DNA from: Chloroflexota bacterium | Lineage (GTDB): Bacteria > Chloroflexota > Anaerolineae > Aggregatilineales > Phototrophicaceae | NCBI GenBank assembly: GCA_026707665.1 | Contig: JAPOWK010000084.1 | Location: 23,392-87,391 of the forward strand | Reading direction: 5' to 3' | Length of the DNA: 64,000 nucleotides | In this document: positions 7,978 through 16,846 of the stretch, piece after piece | How positions within the stretch are numbered: position 1 is the stretch's first letter | Layout of the letters: each line of letters begins with the position of its first letter | Notes under the pieces: generated by a model | The model's database searches: none | Told to the model about the DNA's origin: nothing | The model's input: only the letters and a program-made list of their open reading frames with translations | Program-made: the position numbers and the translations under genes

Positions 7978-8136
7978 ATTCGCGCGCGGTGAAACCGCCT
8001 ACCTCGCCATACACATTACGTCTCGCTGAGGGCAAGATACTGGTTGAATCTAGCGTTCGCACGTTTTAGCTCCCCTTCCCTAGCTCGCTGGGGCAAGGGG
8101 CCGGGGGATGGGGTTTGCCTCTGGGAAGGCAAGTAG
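7963..8136. repeat. 15-bp direct repeat flanking an inserted intergenic segment
   Basis: The 15 bases TGGGAAGGCAAGTAG at 7963-7977, which end the preceding gene and include its stop codon, occur again unchanged at 8122-8136. The 144 bases between hold a G+C-rich palindromic repeat (8070-8115). The layout looks like insertion of a small repeat-bearing segment with duplication of the target end, or a local duplication. Confidence 0.6.
8070..8115. repeat. Interspersed palindromic repeat, family A, copy 1
   Basis: A run of the type CCCCTTCCCTAGCTCGCTGG followed by AAGGGG and GGGGGATGGGG. Inverted copies of the same words lie at 33447-33528 and 63947-63988. The left part can fold on itself (CCCCTT with AAGGGG). 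Three intergenic copies in 64 kb mark it as a dispersed REP-like family. Confidence 0.75.
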
Positions 8137-8150
8137 CGGCGGGCTCGGGC

Positions 8151-9038
8151 TCAATCCCCGCCGATGACTACGCGCAGTTTTCCCTTTGCCTGCGCTAAGA
8201 GTTCACGCGCCTCTTCGTACTCCAGGCCCAGCCGCGCCATGACAACCGCCGACTTCACATCTTGGTTGGCGCCCGCCAAGAGCGTTCGCGCCCGCTCGCT
8301 GTCGACGCCCGTCAATCGCATGACCAAGCGACTGGCTCGATCAGCCAGCTTCTGATTTGACACCTTCACATCGACCATCAAATTGCCATAGACCTTGCCC
8401 AGGCGGATCATGGCTCCCGAGCTGAGCATATTCAGAATCATCTTCTGCGCGGTGCCCGCTTTCATTCGCGTTGACCCGGCGATAATTTCTGGTCCCACAA
8501 CGACGCATATCGAAATGTCGGCGATCTCGCCCATCGGAGAGCGCGCGTTGCAGGCGATTGCTATCGTCTTGGCGCCCAGCGCCTTGGCATAGCTGAGTCC
8601 GCCGATGACGTAGGGCGTTCGTCCGCTGGCGGCAATGCCACAGACGACATCCGATTCCCTAAGCCCACGCTCTATCAAATCATACCGCGCGTCTTCGGGA
8701 CGGTCTTCCGCGCCCTCAATGGATTGCGTCAAGGCTTCCAATCCGCCGGCGATGAGGCCTTGCACCAGGTGAGGCGGGACGCTGAAGGTCGGCACGCATT
8801 CGACCGCGTCGAGAACGCCTAACCGGCCGCTGGTGCCGGCGCCCAGGTAGAACAGGCGTCCACCATTGGCGAGCGCCTCAGTGATGACTTCGACCGCTTC
8901 CGCGACCTGCGGCAGCGCCTCTCGCACAGCAGCGGCAACCTGGGCGTCTTCGCGGTTGATCAGGCTTAGCGCGTCCAGCGTCGACATCTGATCGATATTC
9001 TTGCTGTCGGGATTGTCCTGTTCTGTCGTCAAGTTCAT
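8151..9038 (-). CDS. murQ: N-acetylmuramic acid 6-phosphate etherase MurQ
   Basis: SIS-domain lyase, 295 residues, that cleaves the D-lactyl ether of MurNAc-6-phosphate to give GlcNAc-6-phosphate and lactate. The signature YLGAGTSGRLGVLDAVECVPTF near residue 64 is unmistakable, followed by AASGRTPYVIGGL and STRMKAGTAQKMILNMLS. The C-terminal helical part (SERARTLLAGANQDVKSAVV) is complete. It is the last gene of a five-gene salvage operon and overlaps the kinase upstream by four bases, matching a kinase-then-etherase order of reaction. Confidence 0.96.
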   Translation of the reverse strand: MNLTTEQDNPDSKNIDQMSTLDALSLINREDAQVAAAVREALPQVAEAVEVITEALANGGRLFYLGAGTSGRLGVLDAVECVPTFSVPPHLVQGLIAGGLEALTQSIEGAEDRPEDARYDLIERGLRESDVVCGIAASGRTPYVIGGLSYAKALGAKTIAIACNARSPMGEIADISICVVVGPEIIAGSTRMKAGTAQKMILNMLSSGAMIRLGKVYGNLMVDVKVSNQKLADRASRLVMRLTGVDSERARTLLAGANQDVKSAVVMARLGLEYEEARELLAQAKGKLRVVIGGD

Positions 9039-9967
9039 AGCTTATGAATCGCGCTCCATTCGATCATGGCGAGCAGGGCAGCGCCAACGACTGGCGGGTA
9101 TTTGGCGGCTGGGCGCGCTGGCAGGTTGAGGCGCTTGGCGAGTTCGCTGGAAAGCCAATTGTCGCTTTCGAGCAGCCCACCGGCGAATGCAATCGGCGCC
9201 TCGTAGTCATTCACGCGTCGTCGTATCGTTTCGAGCTGCTCCGCCAGATGCCGCGCGGCGCCGCGCAGAATGTCGCGCGCCAATTCGTCGCCCGCGTCTG
9301 CGCGCCGCAGGACAAAGGGCGCCAGGCACGCGATCCTCACCGCCGGCGCCTGCTCGGACCGATACACCCAAGCGACCAGCTCGCGAGGGGCAGTCAAACC
9401 CAACTTGTCCAAACAAGCGCGACCCAAAGCCGTCATGCTGCGCTCGCCGCCGATGTCGAATGTCGTGGCGACATGCTTCAAAAGCTGGGTTCCAATCCAG
9501 AAGCTGCTGCCCTGGTCGCCGAGCAGGTAACCCCAGCCGCCGACTTGAAGGCGCCTGCCAGCGGTTGAAACGCCGAAAACCGCGCTGCCCGTCCCCGCCA
9601 ATACCAGCAGGCCCTTGCGTTGTCCCAAGGCGCCAACCAAGGCGATCTCCAAATCGGAACTGGCCACGATGTGAGCGCTCGGTAGTGCGGGCTTCAAAGT
9701 CTCACGAAGCCAGTCTTCGCTATGGAGATTGGAGGCGCCAGCGATTCCGATGCCGACGGCCGCGATGTCTTCCTGTTGTATGTCCGCCAAGCGCATTGAC
9801 TGGAGAACACCTTCTTGAATCCGCTCGCGCGCCGCATCGCGCCCAACGATGCTCGGATTGACGGCGCCCGCCGCCAGCGACGACGACTCGTCCAGATTCT
9901 CATCCACGATGGCGACACGCAGCGTGCTCCCGCCGCCATCAATGCCCATAAACAGACGCTTAATCAT
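9035..9967 (-). CDS. MurNAc/GlcNAc kinase, MurK-like (BadF/BadG family)
   Basis: ASKHA-fold sugar kinase of 310 residues. It has the phosphate-1 loop MGIDGGGSTLRVAIVDE at residues 8-24, VLAGTGSAVFGVS near 122 and GGWGYLLGDQGSSFWIG near 143, the last typical of N-acetylglucosamine-kinase-like proteins. In Clostridium acetobutylicum a relative, MurK, phosphorylates both MurNAc and GlcNAc. Its fusion-tight position between an amidase-like gene and murQ supports MurNAc 6-phosphorylation here. This differs from the B. subtilis route, where a PTS transporter phosphorylates MurNAc. The sugar specificity is inferred from context. Confidence 0.82.
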   Translation of the reverse strand: MIKRLFMGIDGGGSTLRVAIVDENLDESSSLAAGAVNPSIVGRDAARERIQEGVLQSMRLADIQQEDIAAVGIGIAGASNLHSEDWLRETLKPALPSAHIVASSDLEIALVGALGQRKGLLVLAGTGSAVFGVSTAGRRLQVGGWGYLLGDQGSSFWIGTQLLKHVATTFDIGGERSMTALGRACLDKLGLTAPRELVAWVYRSEQAPAVRIACLAPFVLRRADAGDELARDILRGAARHLAEQLETIRRRVNDYEAPIAFAGGLLESDNWLSSELAKRLNLPARPAAKYPPVVGAALLAMIEWSAIHKL

Positions 9968-11163
9968 CGCGAGTCAATGCTTTCGACGATGAGATCGTGC
10001 ATCGCGCGGCGAAAGGCATGAATGCCCTCATCCGCGCGCCCATGATACACGCGATTGGTTAGTACGGCGCTGACGAGCTCACGATCCGGGTCAATCCAGA
10101 GCGACGTGCCGGTGAATCCGGTATGCCCATAAGAGTTTGCGCTATAGAGGTCGCCGGCAGACGAGTCGCTTTCGGCTTTCAGCATCCAGCCCAGACCGAG
10201 TCGGAACTGACCGCTGACCTGCCGGCTAGTTGCCAGTTGGCGAAGGTCGGCGCCGATGGCGAGGCGCTGGTCTCCCGCGAGCCAGGCTTGGCCGAATCGG
10301 GCGACATCCCGCGCGGTGGCGAAGAGCCCGGCGTGCCCGGCGATGCCACCAAGTCCACAGGCGTTTTCATCATGGACTTCGCCCCAGGCGCGCCGCTTCC
10401 GCCAGTGATTGTCCAGCTCGGTCGGCGCGATTCGCTCACGCGGAACGCCGTTCAGCATCGGATTGTAAATGAACGAATCCAGCCCCAATGGCTTCAGAAC
10501 CAGGTCGCCGACAGCCGTATCCAGGCGGCCGCCATGTAAGCGCGCGACCGACTCGCCAAGGAGCATGATGCCGATATCAGTGTAGCGCACTGCCTCGCCG
10601 ACGCTTCCCGCGAAGGGGAAATCCACCATGGATTTCAAGCCGCGTCGCCAGCGCTCCTCGTCGTATTGAGCAAGGTGAGTCGGCGGGGACGGTGGACTGT
10701 CGCCGGCCAGCAGGTAGACGGAACGCCAGGGAGGCAGCCCGGAAGAATGCGTGAGCAGATGCTTGAATGTGACGTCGGTCGGATCGACCTGCGAATCTAG
10801 GTACTGTGGCTCCGCCGGTAGCAAGACGCGGGTATGCGGATCTTGTCCGCCTCTGATTTCCCGCGGATTCACGTGGCCGAATTCGGGGATGACGTCAACC
10901 AGGCGGCTCTCAAGCGCGATCGCGCCCGCATCGACCAGGACGAGAAAACTTGTCTCGACAATGAGCTTGGTCACCGAAGCCAGATCAAAGAGCGACTCAA
11001 CTGTGATCGGCCAGGATTTGTCATCAGGATCAATCCAGCCGCGGGCATCCTGCCAGACCGTTTCGCCCCCGTGAATGACGCAAACGCTCAACGCGGGAAA
11101 TGTCGCCGGCAGGTGATGCGCCAAGAGTCTTTCGTAGGCTGCGCCGTCCATGGTGCCGGACAT
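9964..11163 (-). CDS. Beta-lactamase-family serine hydrolase, probable AmiE-like muropeptide amidase
   Basis: Class C beta-lactamase/DD-peptidase fold, 399 residues. The nucleophile motif SVTK lies in SLFDLASVTKLIVET, the Tyr motif in VRYTDIGIMLLGE, and the third motif in YGHTGFTGTSLWIDP. I see no N-terminal signal peptide. The ATG at 11163 overlaps the nagZ stop (TGATG), so it is translated by coupling. In B. subtilis the muropeptide operon pairs NagZ with AmiE, a serine hydrolase of this fold that removes the peptide from MurNAc. The same pairing here suggests that role. A DD-peptidase or esterase is possible on sequence alone. Confidence 0.78.
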   Translation of the reverse strand: MSGTMDGAAYERLLAHHLPATFPALSVCVIHGGETVWQDARGWIDPDDKSWPITVESLFDLASVTKLIVETSFLVLVDAGAIALESRLVDVIPEFGHVNPREIRGGQDPHTRVLLPAEPQYLDSQVDPTDVTFKHLLTHSSGLPPWRSVYLLAGDSPPSPPTHLAQYDEERWRRGLKSMVDFPFAGSVGEAVRYTDIGIMLLGESVARLHGGRLDTAVGDLVLKPLGLDSFIYNPMLNGVPRERIAPTELDNHWRKRRAWGEVHDENACGLGGIAGHAGLFATARDVARFGQAWLAGDQRLAIGADLRQLATSRQVSGQFRLGLGWMLKAESDSSAGDLYSANSYGHTGFTGTSLWIDPDRELVSAVLTNRVYHGRADEGIHAFRRAMHDLIVESIDSR

Positions 11164-12704
11164 CAGATTTCCACTGTGAGCTTGCCGCCGGGGCTGAAGT
11201 CGCCGCATATGGCGTCAACGGCGGCTTCAAGCGACGGACCGCTGTCGCCGTTGGTGCAGATGACGCTGTCCGCTCCCTGAATCATCCCCGCGTCATAGGG
11301 ATTGCGGACGCAAACCAAGATTGCCTGGCGCGCGCTGTCGCAGACAAACTGGGCGAGCCGCAACTGCTCCGGCTGCATGTGCGCGTTCCGCGTGACCAGG
11401 ATGACGGTTTCCGCTCCGCTCAATACGCCGCTCAGTTCCGTAGTGATACTGGCGACAGCAGCCTTCGGATCGATCAAGTGGCTGGAGGCTAAGCGAATGC
11501 GCTGTGACAAGAGCAATGCGAAGCGGCTTTGAGTAAGCGTCTTATCGGCATCAGGTGACCCCTGTGAAGAGAATTCGATCAAGACGATTTGCTTCGACGA
11601 TGCGTTGAGCGGGAGGGCGCCGCCTCGCTTTTCCATGACAGTGCCAGCGCGCGCCGCTTGTAGCGCCAACGCCCGATGCGCTGCACATCCTACGATCTCA
11701 AGCGGCGGGGCATTTTTGAGACCAAAGCGGTGCTTGAGCGCCTGGACGCGTAACAAAGACAGATCGATTCGCTCTTCTGATATCCGACCTGACAGCGCCG
11801 CATTCAGCACCGCGTCATAAGCCTCGTCCTGAGCCTCGCGGCTGTGTGAAAAAAGCGCCAGGTCGACGCCCGCCAGCAGTGTCAAAACGGCCGATTCACC
11901 CGGGCCAAAGGCATCGGTCATCGCCTTCATTTCCATGCAGTCGGTGCAAACGGCGCCGTCGAAACCGAGCTCCCGCCTCAGCAGCCCGTTTACGATGCGT
12001 GGTGAAAGCGTTGCGGGCAATTCGCTGTCCAGCGCATCGTAGATGACGTGCGTCAACATGACGCAGCCGACGCCGGCGGCGACCGCGGCGCGGAATGGCA
12101 GCAGATCCTCCGCCTGCAATCGCGAAAGGGAGCCTTTGACTGTTGCTGGGGCGTCGTGTGTGTCGATGACGGACTGGCCAAGCCCCGGAAAGTGCTTCAC
12201 GGTCGCCGCCAAGCCCGTGCGCTGAAAGCCGCGAATTTGCGCCGCGACGATCTCGCTGACCAAGCGCGGATCACGCCCGACCGATCGCGTGCCGACGGAT
12301 GGATTGTCGCGTTGATGGGCGATATCGGCGACCGGCGCAAAATTCCAGTTGATGCCCAATGCCGCCATTTCCCGTCCCAGCATGTAGGCGATGTCTTCCG
12401 CAAGCTGGCAGTCGCCCCCCGCGCCCAAAGCCATCGCTCCGGGGCTTTCGCTGAAGCCAGCGCGAAGCCTCGCGACGATTCCGCCTTCCTGATCGATGCC
12501 GACTAGAATGGGGTGCTTTGCCGCCGCCCGACAATCGTTGATCAGTCGCTTGACTTGCGCCGGCGATTCGATATTGCGCGCGAACAGATAGATGCCGCCG
12601 ATGCGCCCGCTCGCCAGCCAGGCCAGAATGTGCGGCGGTGGCTTCAGTCCGTCAAAGCCCACCATCGTCAACTGCCCGACTTTTTCAGCAATAGGCTTCA
12701 TCAT
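11163..12704 (-). CDS. nagZ: Beta-N-acetylglucosaminidase NagZ (GH3)
   Basis: Glycoside hydrolase family 3 enzyme, 513 residues, removing GlcNAc from muropeptides. It has IGGIYLFARNIESP near residue 33 and GIDQEGGIVARLRAGF near 69. The His-Asp loop KHFPGLGQSVIDTHDAPATV is near 166, and the nucleophile Asp lies in AVCTDCMEMKAMTDAFG near 250. The C-terminal domain (about 330-513) goes beyond the single-domain E. coli NagZ and resembles the two-domain Bacillus type. There is no signal peptide, so it acts inside the cell on imported products. It follows the MFS gene by six bases. Confidence 0.92.
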   Translation of the reverse strand: MMKPIAEKVGQLTMVGFDGLKPPPHILAWLASGRIGGIYLFARNIESPAQVKRLINDCRAAAKHPILVGIDQEGGIVARLRAGFSESPGAMALGAGGDCQLAEDIAYMLGREMAALGINWNFAPVADIAHQRDNPSVGTRSVGRDPRLVSEIVAAQIRGFQRTGLAATVKHFPGLGQSVIDTHDAPATVKGSLSRLQAEDLLPFRAAVAAGVGCVMLTHVIYDALDSELPATLSPRIVNGLLRRELGFDGAVCTDCMEMKAMTDAFGPGESAVLTLLAGVDLALFSHSREAQDEAYDAVLNAALSGRISEERIDLSLLRVQALKHRFGLKNAPPLEIVGCAAHRALALQAARAGTVMEKRGGALPLNASSKQIVLIEFSSQGSPDADKTLTQSRFALLLSQRIRLASSHLIDPKAAVASITTELSGVLSGAETVILVTRNAHMQPEQLRLAQFVCDSARQAILVCVRNPYDAGMIQGADSVICTNGDSGPSLEAAVDAICGDFSPGGKLTVEI

Positions 12705-12710
12705 GAGCGT

Positions 12711-13919
12711 TTAGAACGGCTCTTTTCCCACTTGTCCGACTTCCCAGCGGATCATGAACTCATACAGCGCGAATGTCAGAAGCGCGCCGACTAGTATGAA
12801 TAAGCTGATTGACTCCGGTCCGACATATTCGGCGAAGACCCCGCCCGTGCCGGAGAGCGCCGCGCCGCCGAGCCCGGCACAGCCGACCTGAAAGCCGATT
12901 GCGTTCGAAGCATGCGCCCGCCCGACCCGCCGATTCGTCTGCAGGATCAGTATCGGGAAGATCGCCGCCAAGCCGAAACCCATCCCAATAAAGCCCATCA
13001 GGCTGAATGCATCGTTCAAATTGAGGAAGAGCAGAACGGCGCCCACGACCGTGAAGCCGAAACAGATGTTCAGCAACGTCTTGTCGCCCAGGCGCAAGGC
13101 AAGCAGCCCCATCGTGATTCGCCCGGCGGTGAAGCTGGCCCAATAGGCGCTGACCCAGCTGCTCGCTATCGCTTGCGGCAGTCCGCGCGCTTCAATGAGC
13201 AGCGTATTCGCAAGCTGTCCGGTTCCCAGCTCGACCCCGCCATAGAGAAAGAAAAACAGCAAGCCGATAATCACAATTGGGCGGCGCAGGCTCTCTCTAA
13301 GCGGTGGGCTCGCGCTGATGCCTTTTGACTTGCCCTTTTGGGACTCTATCTTCCAAAGCGGCAAACTGAGCAAGATAATCAGACCAATGAGAAGGATGAT
13401 CAAGCCAACAAGGACGTAGCTCAATTGCCAGCCGCCGTCCTGATAGATTACGAAGTGCGTGACCACGGCCGGCGCGATGGTCAAGCCGATGCCCCAACAG
13501 GCATGCAGCCAGTTCATCTCGCTGGCGCCGTAGTTGGCCGAGGCGAAATTGTTCAAGACCGCGTCCGTCAAGCCTTTACCGATACTGGCGATGAAAGCGA
13601 CGCCGAGCAGAATAATCCAGATTGGCGCGATGGCGTAACCGAACATGCCGACGCCGGCGAAGGCCATGCCGCCGACCAGCGCCGGACCGATCGAAACTCG
13701 GCCGATGATTGAGCCGCTGAGGAAAGCGGCGATCAACCCGCCCAGCATCGCCGCCGGCGCCAGAACCGCCAGCGAATCGTGCGAGACATGGAAGGTGTCT
13801 TGCATATACGTCCAGGAAATGTTTAGGAGACCCGACGCGATGCCTATCACAATGAAGACCAGGTAGGCGATCAGGATCGGAAAACTTCTCTTGAAGGTCA
13901 ATTTGGCTCGATTCTCCAA
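12711..13919 (-). CDS. MFS transporter, probable importer of muropeptide sugars
   Basis: Major facilitator protein of 402 residues with about twelve hydrophobic segments, beginning at residues 13-35 (FPILIAYLVFIVIGIASGLLNIS). The loop FLSGSIIGRVSIGPALVGG after the second segment is the MFS cytoplasmic loop, and ASFTAGRITMGLLALRLGDK its counterpart in the second half. It is the first gene of the salvage operon, so import of amino-sugar disaccharides or muropeptides is likely, analogous to AmpG. Direct homology to AmpG is not obvious to me. Substrate is inferred from operon position only. Confidence 0.75.
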   Translation of the reverse strand: MENRAKLTFKRSFPILIAYLVFIVIGIASGLLNISWTYMQDTFHVSHDSLAVLAPAAMLGGLIAAFLSGSIIGRVSIGPALVGGMAFAGVGMFGYAIAPIWIILLGVAFIASIGKGLTDAVLNNFASANYGASEMNWLHACWGIGLTIAPAVVTHFVIYQDGGWQLSYVLVGLIILLIGLIILLSLPLWKIESQKGKSKGISASPPLRESLRRPIVIIGLLFFFLYGGVELGTGQLANTLLIEARGLPQAIASSWVSAYWASFTAGRITMGLLALRLGDKTLLNICFGFTVVGAVLLFLNLNDAFSLMGFIGMGFGLAAIFPILILQTNRRVGRAHASNAIGFQVGCAGLGGAALSGTGGVFAEYVGPESISLFILVGALLTFALYEFMIRWEVGQVGKEPF

Positions 13920-14093
13920 AGATGCTATCGCTTATCATACTCCGCAACGACGGACGCGCAATGGTATCACCGGTCGAAACTGCTAGAGGCAGAGTTTCTC
14001 GCGTACAGCGAATTTGAAGAAGATCTGCGCGGCTGTGGTAGACTGACGGCGTATCCAAATTGCTTGTATCGCTAATGAGGTAGACAACGCGCC

Positions 14094-15167
14094 ATGTCAT
14101 CGCCAGCCGAGCACGACCTGATTGAAGTCCGCGCCGACGAACGGTTTGACGAAATGCGCCTGCGGCGGTACTTACGTGACCGGCTGCCGGGCGCCCAAGG
14201 CGAGATGATCGTCCGGCAGTTCAGCGGAGGCAAGGCAAACCTGACTTATCTGCTGGCTTTTGGCGAATCATCGGAATATGTATTGCGCCGGCCGCCATTG
14301 GGCGACTATGCGCCGTCGGCGCATGATATGGGGCGCGAAAACCGGGTGCTTTCCGTCTTGCACCAGGCCTTTCCCTTCGCGCCAAGAACTTACCTCTATT
14401 GCGAAGACGAGGCCGTTATCGGCGCGCCATTCCTGATTATGGAGCGCTGCCGCGGCGTCGTCGTGCGCGATGCCATGCCGCAGCGATTCACAGGCGATCG
14501 CAGTGCGCCTCAGCGAATGAGCCGCGCGCTTGTTGATACTTTGGCCGCCTTCCATGCTGTCGATTATGAGGCAATAGGATTGTCCGAGTTGGGTCGGCCC
14601 GCGGGTTTCATCCAGCGGCAAGTGGAAGGCTGGTGGCGGCGCTGGGGAGCGGCGGCGCTGGACGATGACCTGCGGGTAAAGCAAATCTATCGTTGGCTGG
14701 CGGATCACTTGCCCGAATCGAGCTATCACTCGTTGGTCCACAATGATTTTAAGCTGGATAACACCATGTTTGACGCTGAGGATCCATCCCGCGTTGTCGC
14801 CATCCTCGACTGGGACATGTGTACGCTTGGCGATCCGCTCTCTGATGTTGGCACACTTTTGACCTACTGGACGGGGCCCGGCGATTCGGCCGCTGTCAGG
14901 GCGATCGGCACGATGCCCGTCGGCGACTTTGACTTTTACAGCCGGGGGCAGATTCTCCAGCGATACGCCGAGCAAAGCGGGCGAGACCTCTCAAATATGC
15001 CCTTCTATCACGTGCTCGGGATATTCCGTTTGCTCGTCATCTTGCAGCAAATCTACATCCGCTATGTCCGCGGCTATACGCAGGACACGCGCTTCGCCGG
15101 GCTAAATGTCTCCGTGAAAGCGCTGACCGCATGGGCGCATGAAATCATGAGCGAGAACGCGGGTTAA
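14094..15167 (+). CDS. APH-family phosphotransferase, ACAD10-like
   Basis: A 357-residue aminoglycoside-phosphotransferase-fold protein. It shows the N-lobe FSGGKANLTYLLAFGESSEYVLRRPPLG near residue 43, the catalytic loop SLVHNDFKLDNTMFD near 215, and the metal-binding AILDWDMCTLGDPLSDVG near 238. This pattern belongs to the subgroup related to the kinase domain of ACAD10/11, which act on hydroxy-acyl-CoA substrates in lipid breakdown; true antibiotic kinases are less like it. It is a lone gene transcribed away from the MFS operon, with a Shine-Dalgarno GAGGT about 12 bases before the ATG. Confidence 0.8.
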   Translation: MSSPAEHDLIEVRADERFDEMRLRRYLRDRLPGAQGEMIVRQFSGGKANLTYLLAFGESSEYVLRRPPLGDYAPSAHDMGRENRVLSVLHQAFPFAPRTYLYCEDEAVIGAPFLIMERCRGVVVRDAMPQRFTGDRSAPQRMSRALVDTLAAFHAVDYEAIGLSELGRPAGFIQRQVEGWWRRWGAAALDDDLRVKQIYRWLADHLPESSYHSLVHNDFKLDNTMFDAEDPSRVVAILDWDMCTLGDPLSDVGTLLTYWTGPGDSAAVRAIGTMPVGDFDFYSRGQILQRYAEQSGRDLSNMPFYHVLGIFRLLVILQQIYIRYVRGYTQDTRFAGLNVSVKALTAWAHEIMSENAG

Positions 15168-15181
15168 GCGTCGGCGCTGGC

Positions 15182-15910
15182 TTACAAGAATTCCAGACAA
15201 TCAGTGCGGGCGTCTTCTACGTCGCTATAGAAGCCGCGCAAATGCGCGTATTCTTCGGGAATGGTCAAGGCCAACTGGTGCATAGCTTGCGCCGTCATTT
15301 CCGAGAGTTCCGTCCGCGGGATGCGCCGCCGCCCGTCTGTGCAGAGACGAAATGGCGCGCCAAATACCACTTTCGCGTAAGCTCGGCGGAAGCGCTTCAG
15401 ACGCCGCCGCCAGTCTTCCGCGCCGCAAATCGCCGCTGGCACGATTACGGCATCGGCTTTTGTCACGACGTATGCCATGCCTTCCTTCGCCCGCTGCATG
15501 CCACCGGGATGGCGCGTGCCTTCAGGCGCCATGAGCACGAGCTGTTCGCTTTTCAGCAGCTCAATCGTCTGCATCAGCGCTTTGCGATCATATTCGCCGC
15601 GATGGATGGGGTAGTGTCCCCATTGGCGCAGAAACCAGCCAGCGACGGGAATGCTGAAGTTTTCCACTTTGGACAGAGAGACGGTATGGCGAAAGGGAAT
15701 GCTGACGGTCACGACGATTGGATCGAGGTATGACACATGATTGATCATGAGGCAGGTTCGGCCCTGCCGCGGGACATTCTCAAGACCAGCGACTTCGACT
15801 TTGCAGAAGGTCGGCACGACGGCTCGCAGGAGCGGATGCATGATGCGCCGCGCCCGCTCATAGTGGGGCTGCCGCGCGATGTATTCTTCAATGCTCAATT
15901 CATGGGACAT
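15182..15910 (-). CDS. 1-acyl-sn-glycerol-3-phosphate acyltransferase family protein
   Basis: PlsC-type acyltransferase, 242 residues. The catalytic HxxxxD motif is in LMINHVSYLDPIVV near residue 77, and the substrate-binding block VLMAPEGTRHPGGMQRAKEGM near 130. It would add the second acyl chain in phosphatidic acid synthesis at the membrane, though other acyltransferases share these motifs. An upstream TTG would add four residues; I chose the ATG at 15910. It lies about 18 bases after the pseudouridine synthase gene on the same strand. Confidence 0.85.
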   Translation of the reverse strand: MSHELSIEEYIARQPHYERARRIMHPLLRAVVPTFCKVEVAGLENVPRQGRTCLMINHVSYLDPIVVTVSIPFRHTVSLSKVENFSIPVAGWFLRQWGHYPIHRGEYDRKALMQTIELLKSEQLVLMAPEGTRHPGGMQRAKEGMAYVVTKADAVIVPAAICGAEDWRRRLKRFRRAYAKVVFGAPFRLCTDGRRRIPRTELSEMTAQAMHQLALTIPEEYAHLRGFYSDVEDARTDCLEFL

Positions 15911-15928
15911 GGCGCTGTTCAAGCGGGC

Positions 15929-16705
15929 TCACCGGCGGGACTTGCGCTTGCGCTCGCGCCGCAGCCGTCTGATCGCGCTCAACTCCTGAGCGGGCGTCAG
16001 CATCGCGCTGATTTCGTCCTCATCGAGTTGATACCAGGCGCCTTTTCGCAGCGTTCCCAAACCCAACTGCCCGATATGCGTCCGGACGAGCCGCAGCACC
16101 GGATGGCCCAGAGACGCGGCGACGCGCTTGATTTGTCGCTTGCGCCCTTCGATCATGACCAGGCGCAAGACCGTTGAGCGCTTGGTCGACTGCAGTATGG
16201 TCAGCGAGCAGGCAGCGGTGCGGCTGTCATCCAGCCAGATGCCGCTCTCCCAGGCTTCAGCCGACTCTCTCGATACTTTGCCCTTAACGGTTACTTTGTA
16301 AGTTTTCGTGTGGTCGTATCGTGGATGAGAGATTCGGTTGGCGACCTCCCCATCATTGGTCAAGACCATAAGACCTTCGCTGTCGGCGTCCAGCCGGCCG
16401 ATCGTAAAAAGGTGCCCGGGCACGTCCACCAATTCGCGAATCGTTGGGCGGTCATCGTTCTTCTCGGCTCTGTTGGTGCTCAGCACACCTTTGGGTTTGT
16501 TGACGACGATGTAGAGCGGCTCGAAGGAATCGCCAATGCGCTCGCCGTCGACCTGAATCACATCTTTGCTCGGGTCAGCCTTCGTTCCCAGCCTGATAAC
16601 TTTCCCGTTCACTCGAACGCGACCCTGGCGGATGATCTCTTCGCATTTTCGCCGCGAACCGATGTCCGCTTGCGCCATTATCTTGTGTACGCGCTGGCTT
16701 GGCAC
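15929..16705 (-). CDS. 23S rRNA pseudouridine synthase, RluB/RsuA family
   Basis: An S4 RNA-binding domain (PSQRVHKIMAQADIGSRRKC at the N-terminus, then VRVNGKVIRLG) is followed by the pseudouridine synthase domain. The catalytic Asp is in FTIGRLDADSEGLMVLTNDG near residue 100, and EGRKRQIKRVAASLGHPVLRLVR near 195 is the family C-terminal signature. I chose GTG 16705 because GGGAG lies nine bases upstream and the S4 domain then begins at once; an upstream GTG at 16729 would add eight residues. The C-terminus ends in a basic tail. Which uridine is modified cannot be told. Confidence 0.88.
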   Translation of the reverse strand: MPSQRVHKIMAQADIGSRRKCEEIIRQGRVRVNGKVIRLGTKADPSKDVIQVDGERIGDSFEPLYIVVNKPKGVLSTNRAEKNDDRPTIRELVDVPGHLFTIGRLDADSEGLMVLTNDGEVANRISHPRYDHTKTYKVTVKGKVSRESAEAWESGIWLDDSRTAACSLTILQSTKRSTVLRLVMIEGRKRQIKRVAASLGHPVLRLVRTHIGQLGLGTLRKGAWYQLDEDEISAMLTPAQELSAIRRLRRERKRKSRR

Positions 16706-16846
16706 GGCCTGTCTCTCCCACGGCGACACTTCGACGCGCTCGCATCCTAATGATAGGCAAGGCGACCGCCTCGCGCTAGGGAGACTCCGAGACGCAATGC
16801 CATTGATGGATGGACGCCGAGCGTCAGTTGCGCAAATGGTCAGCGT

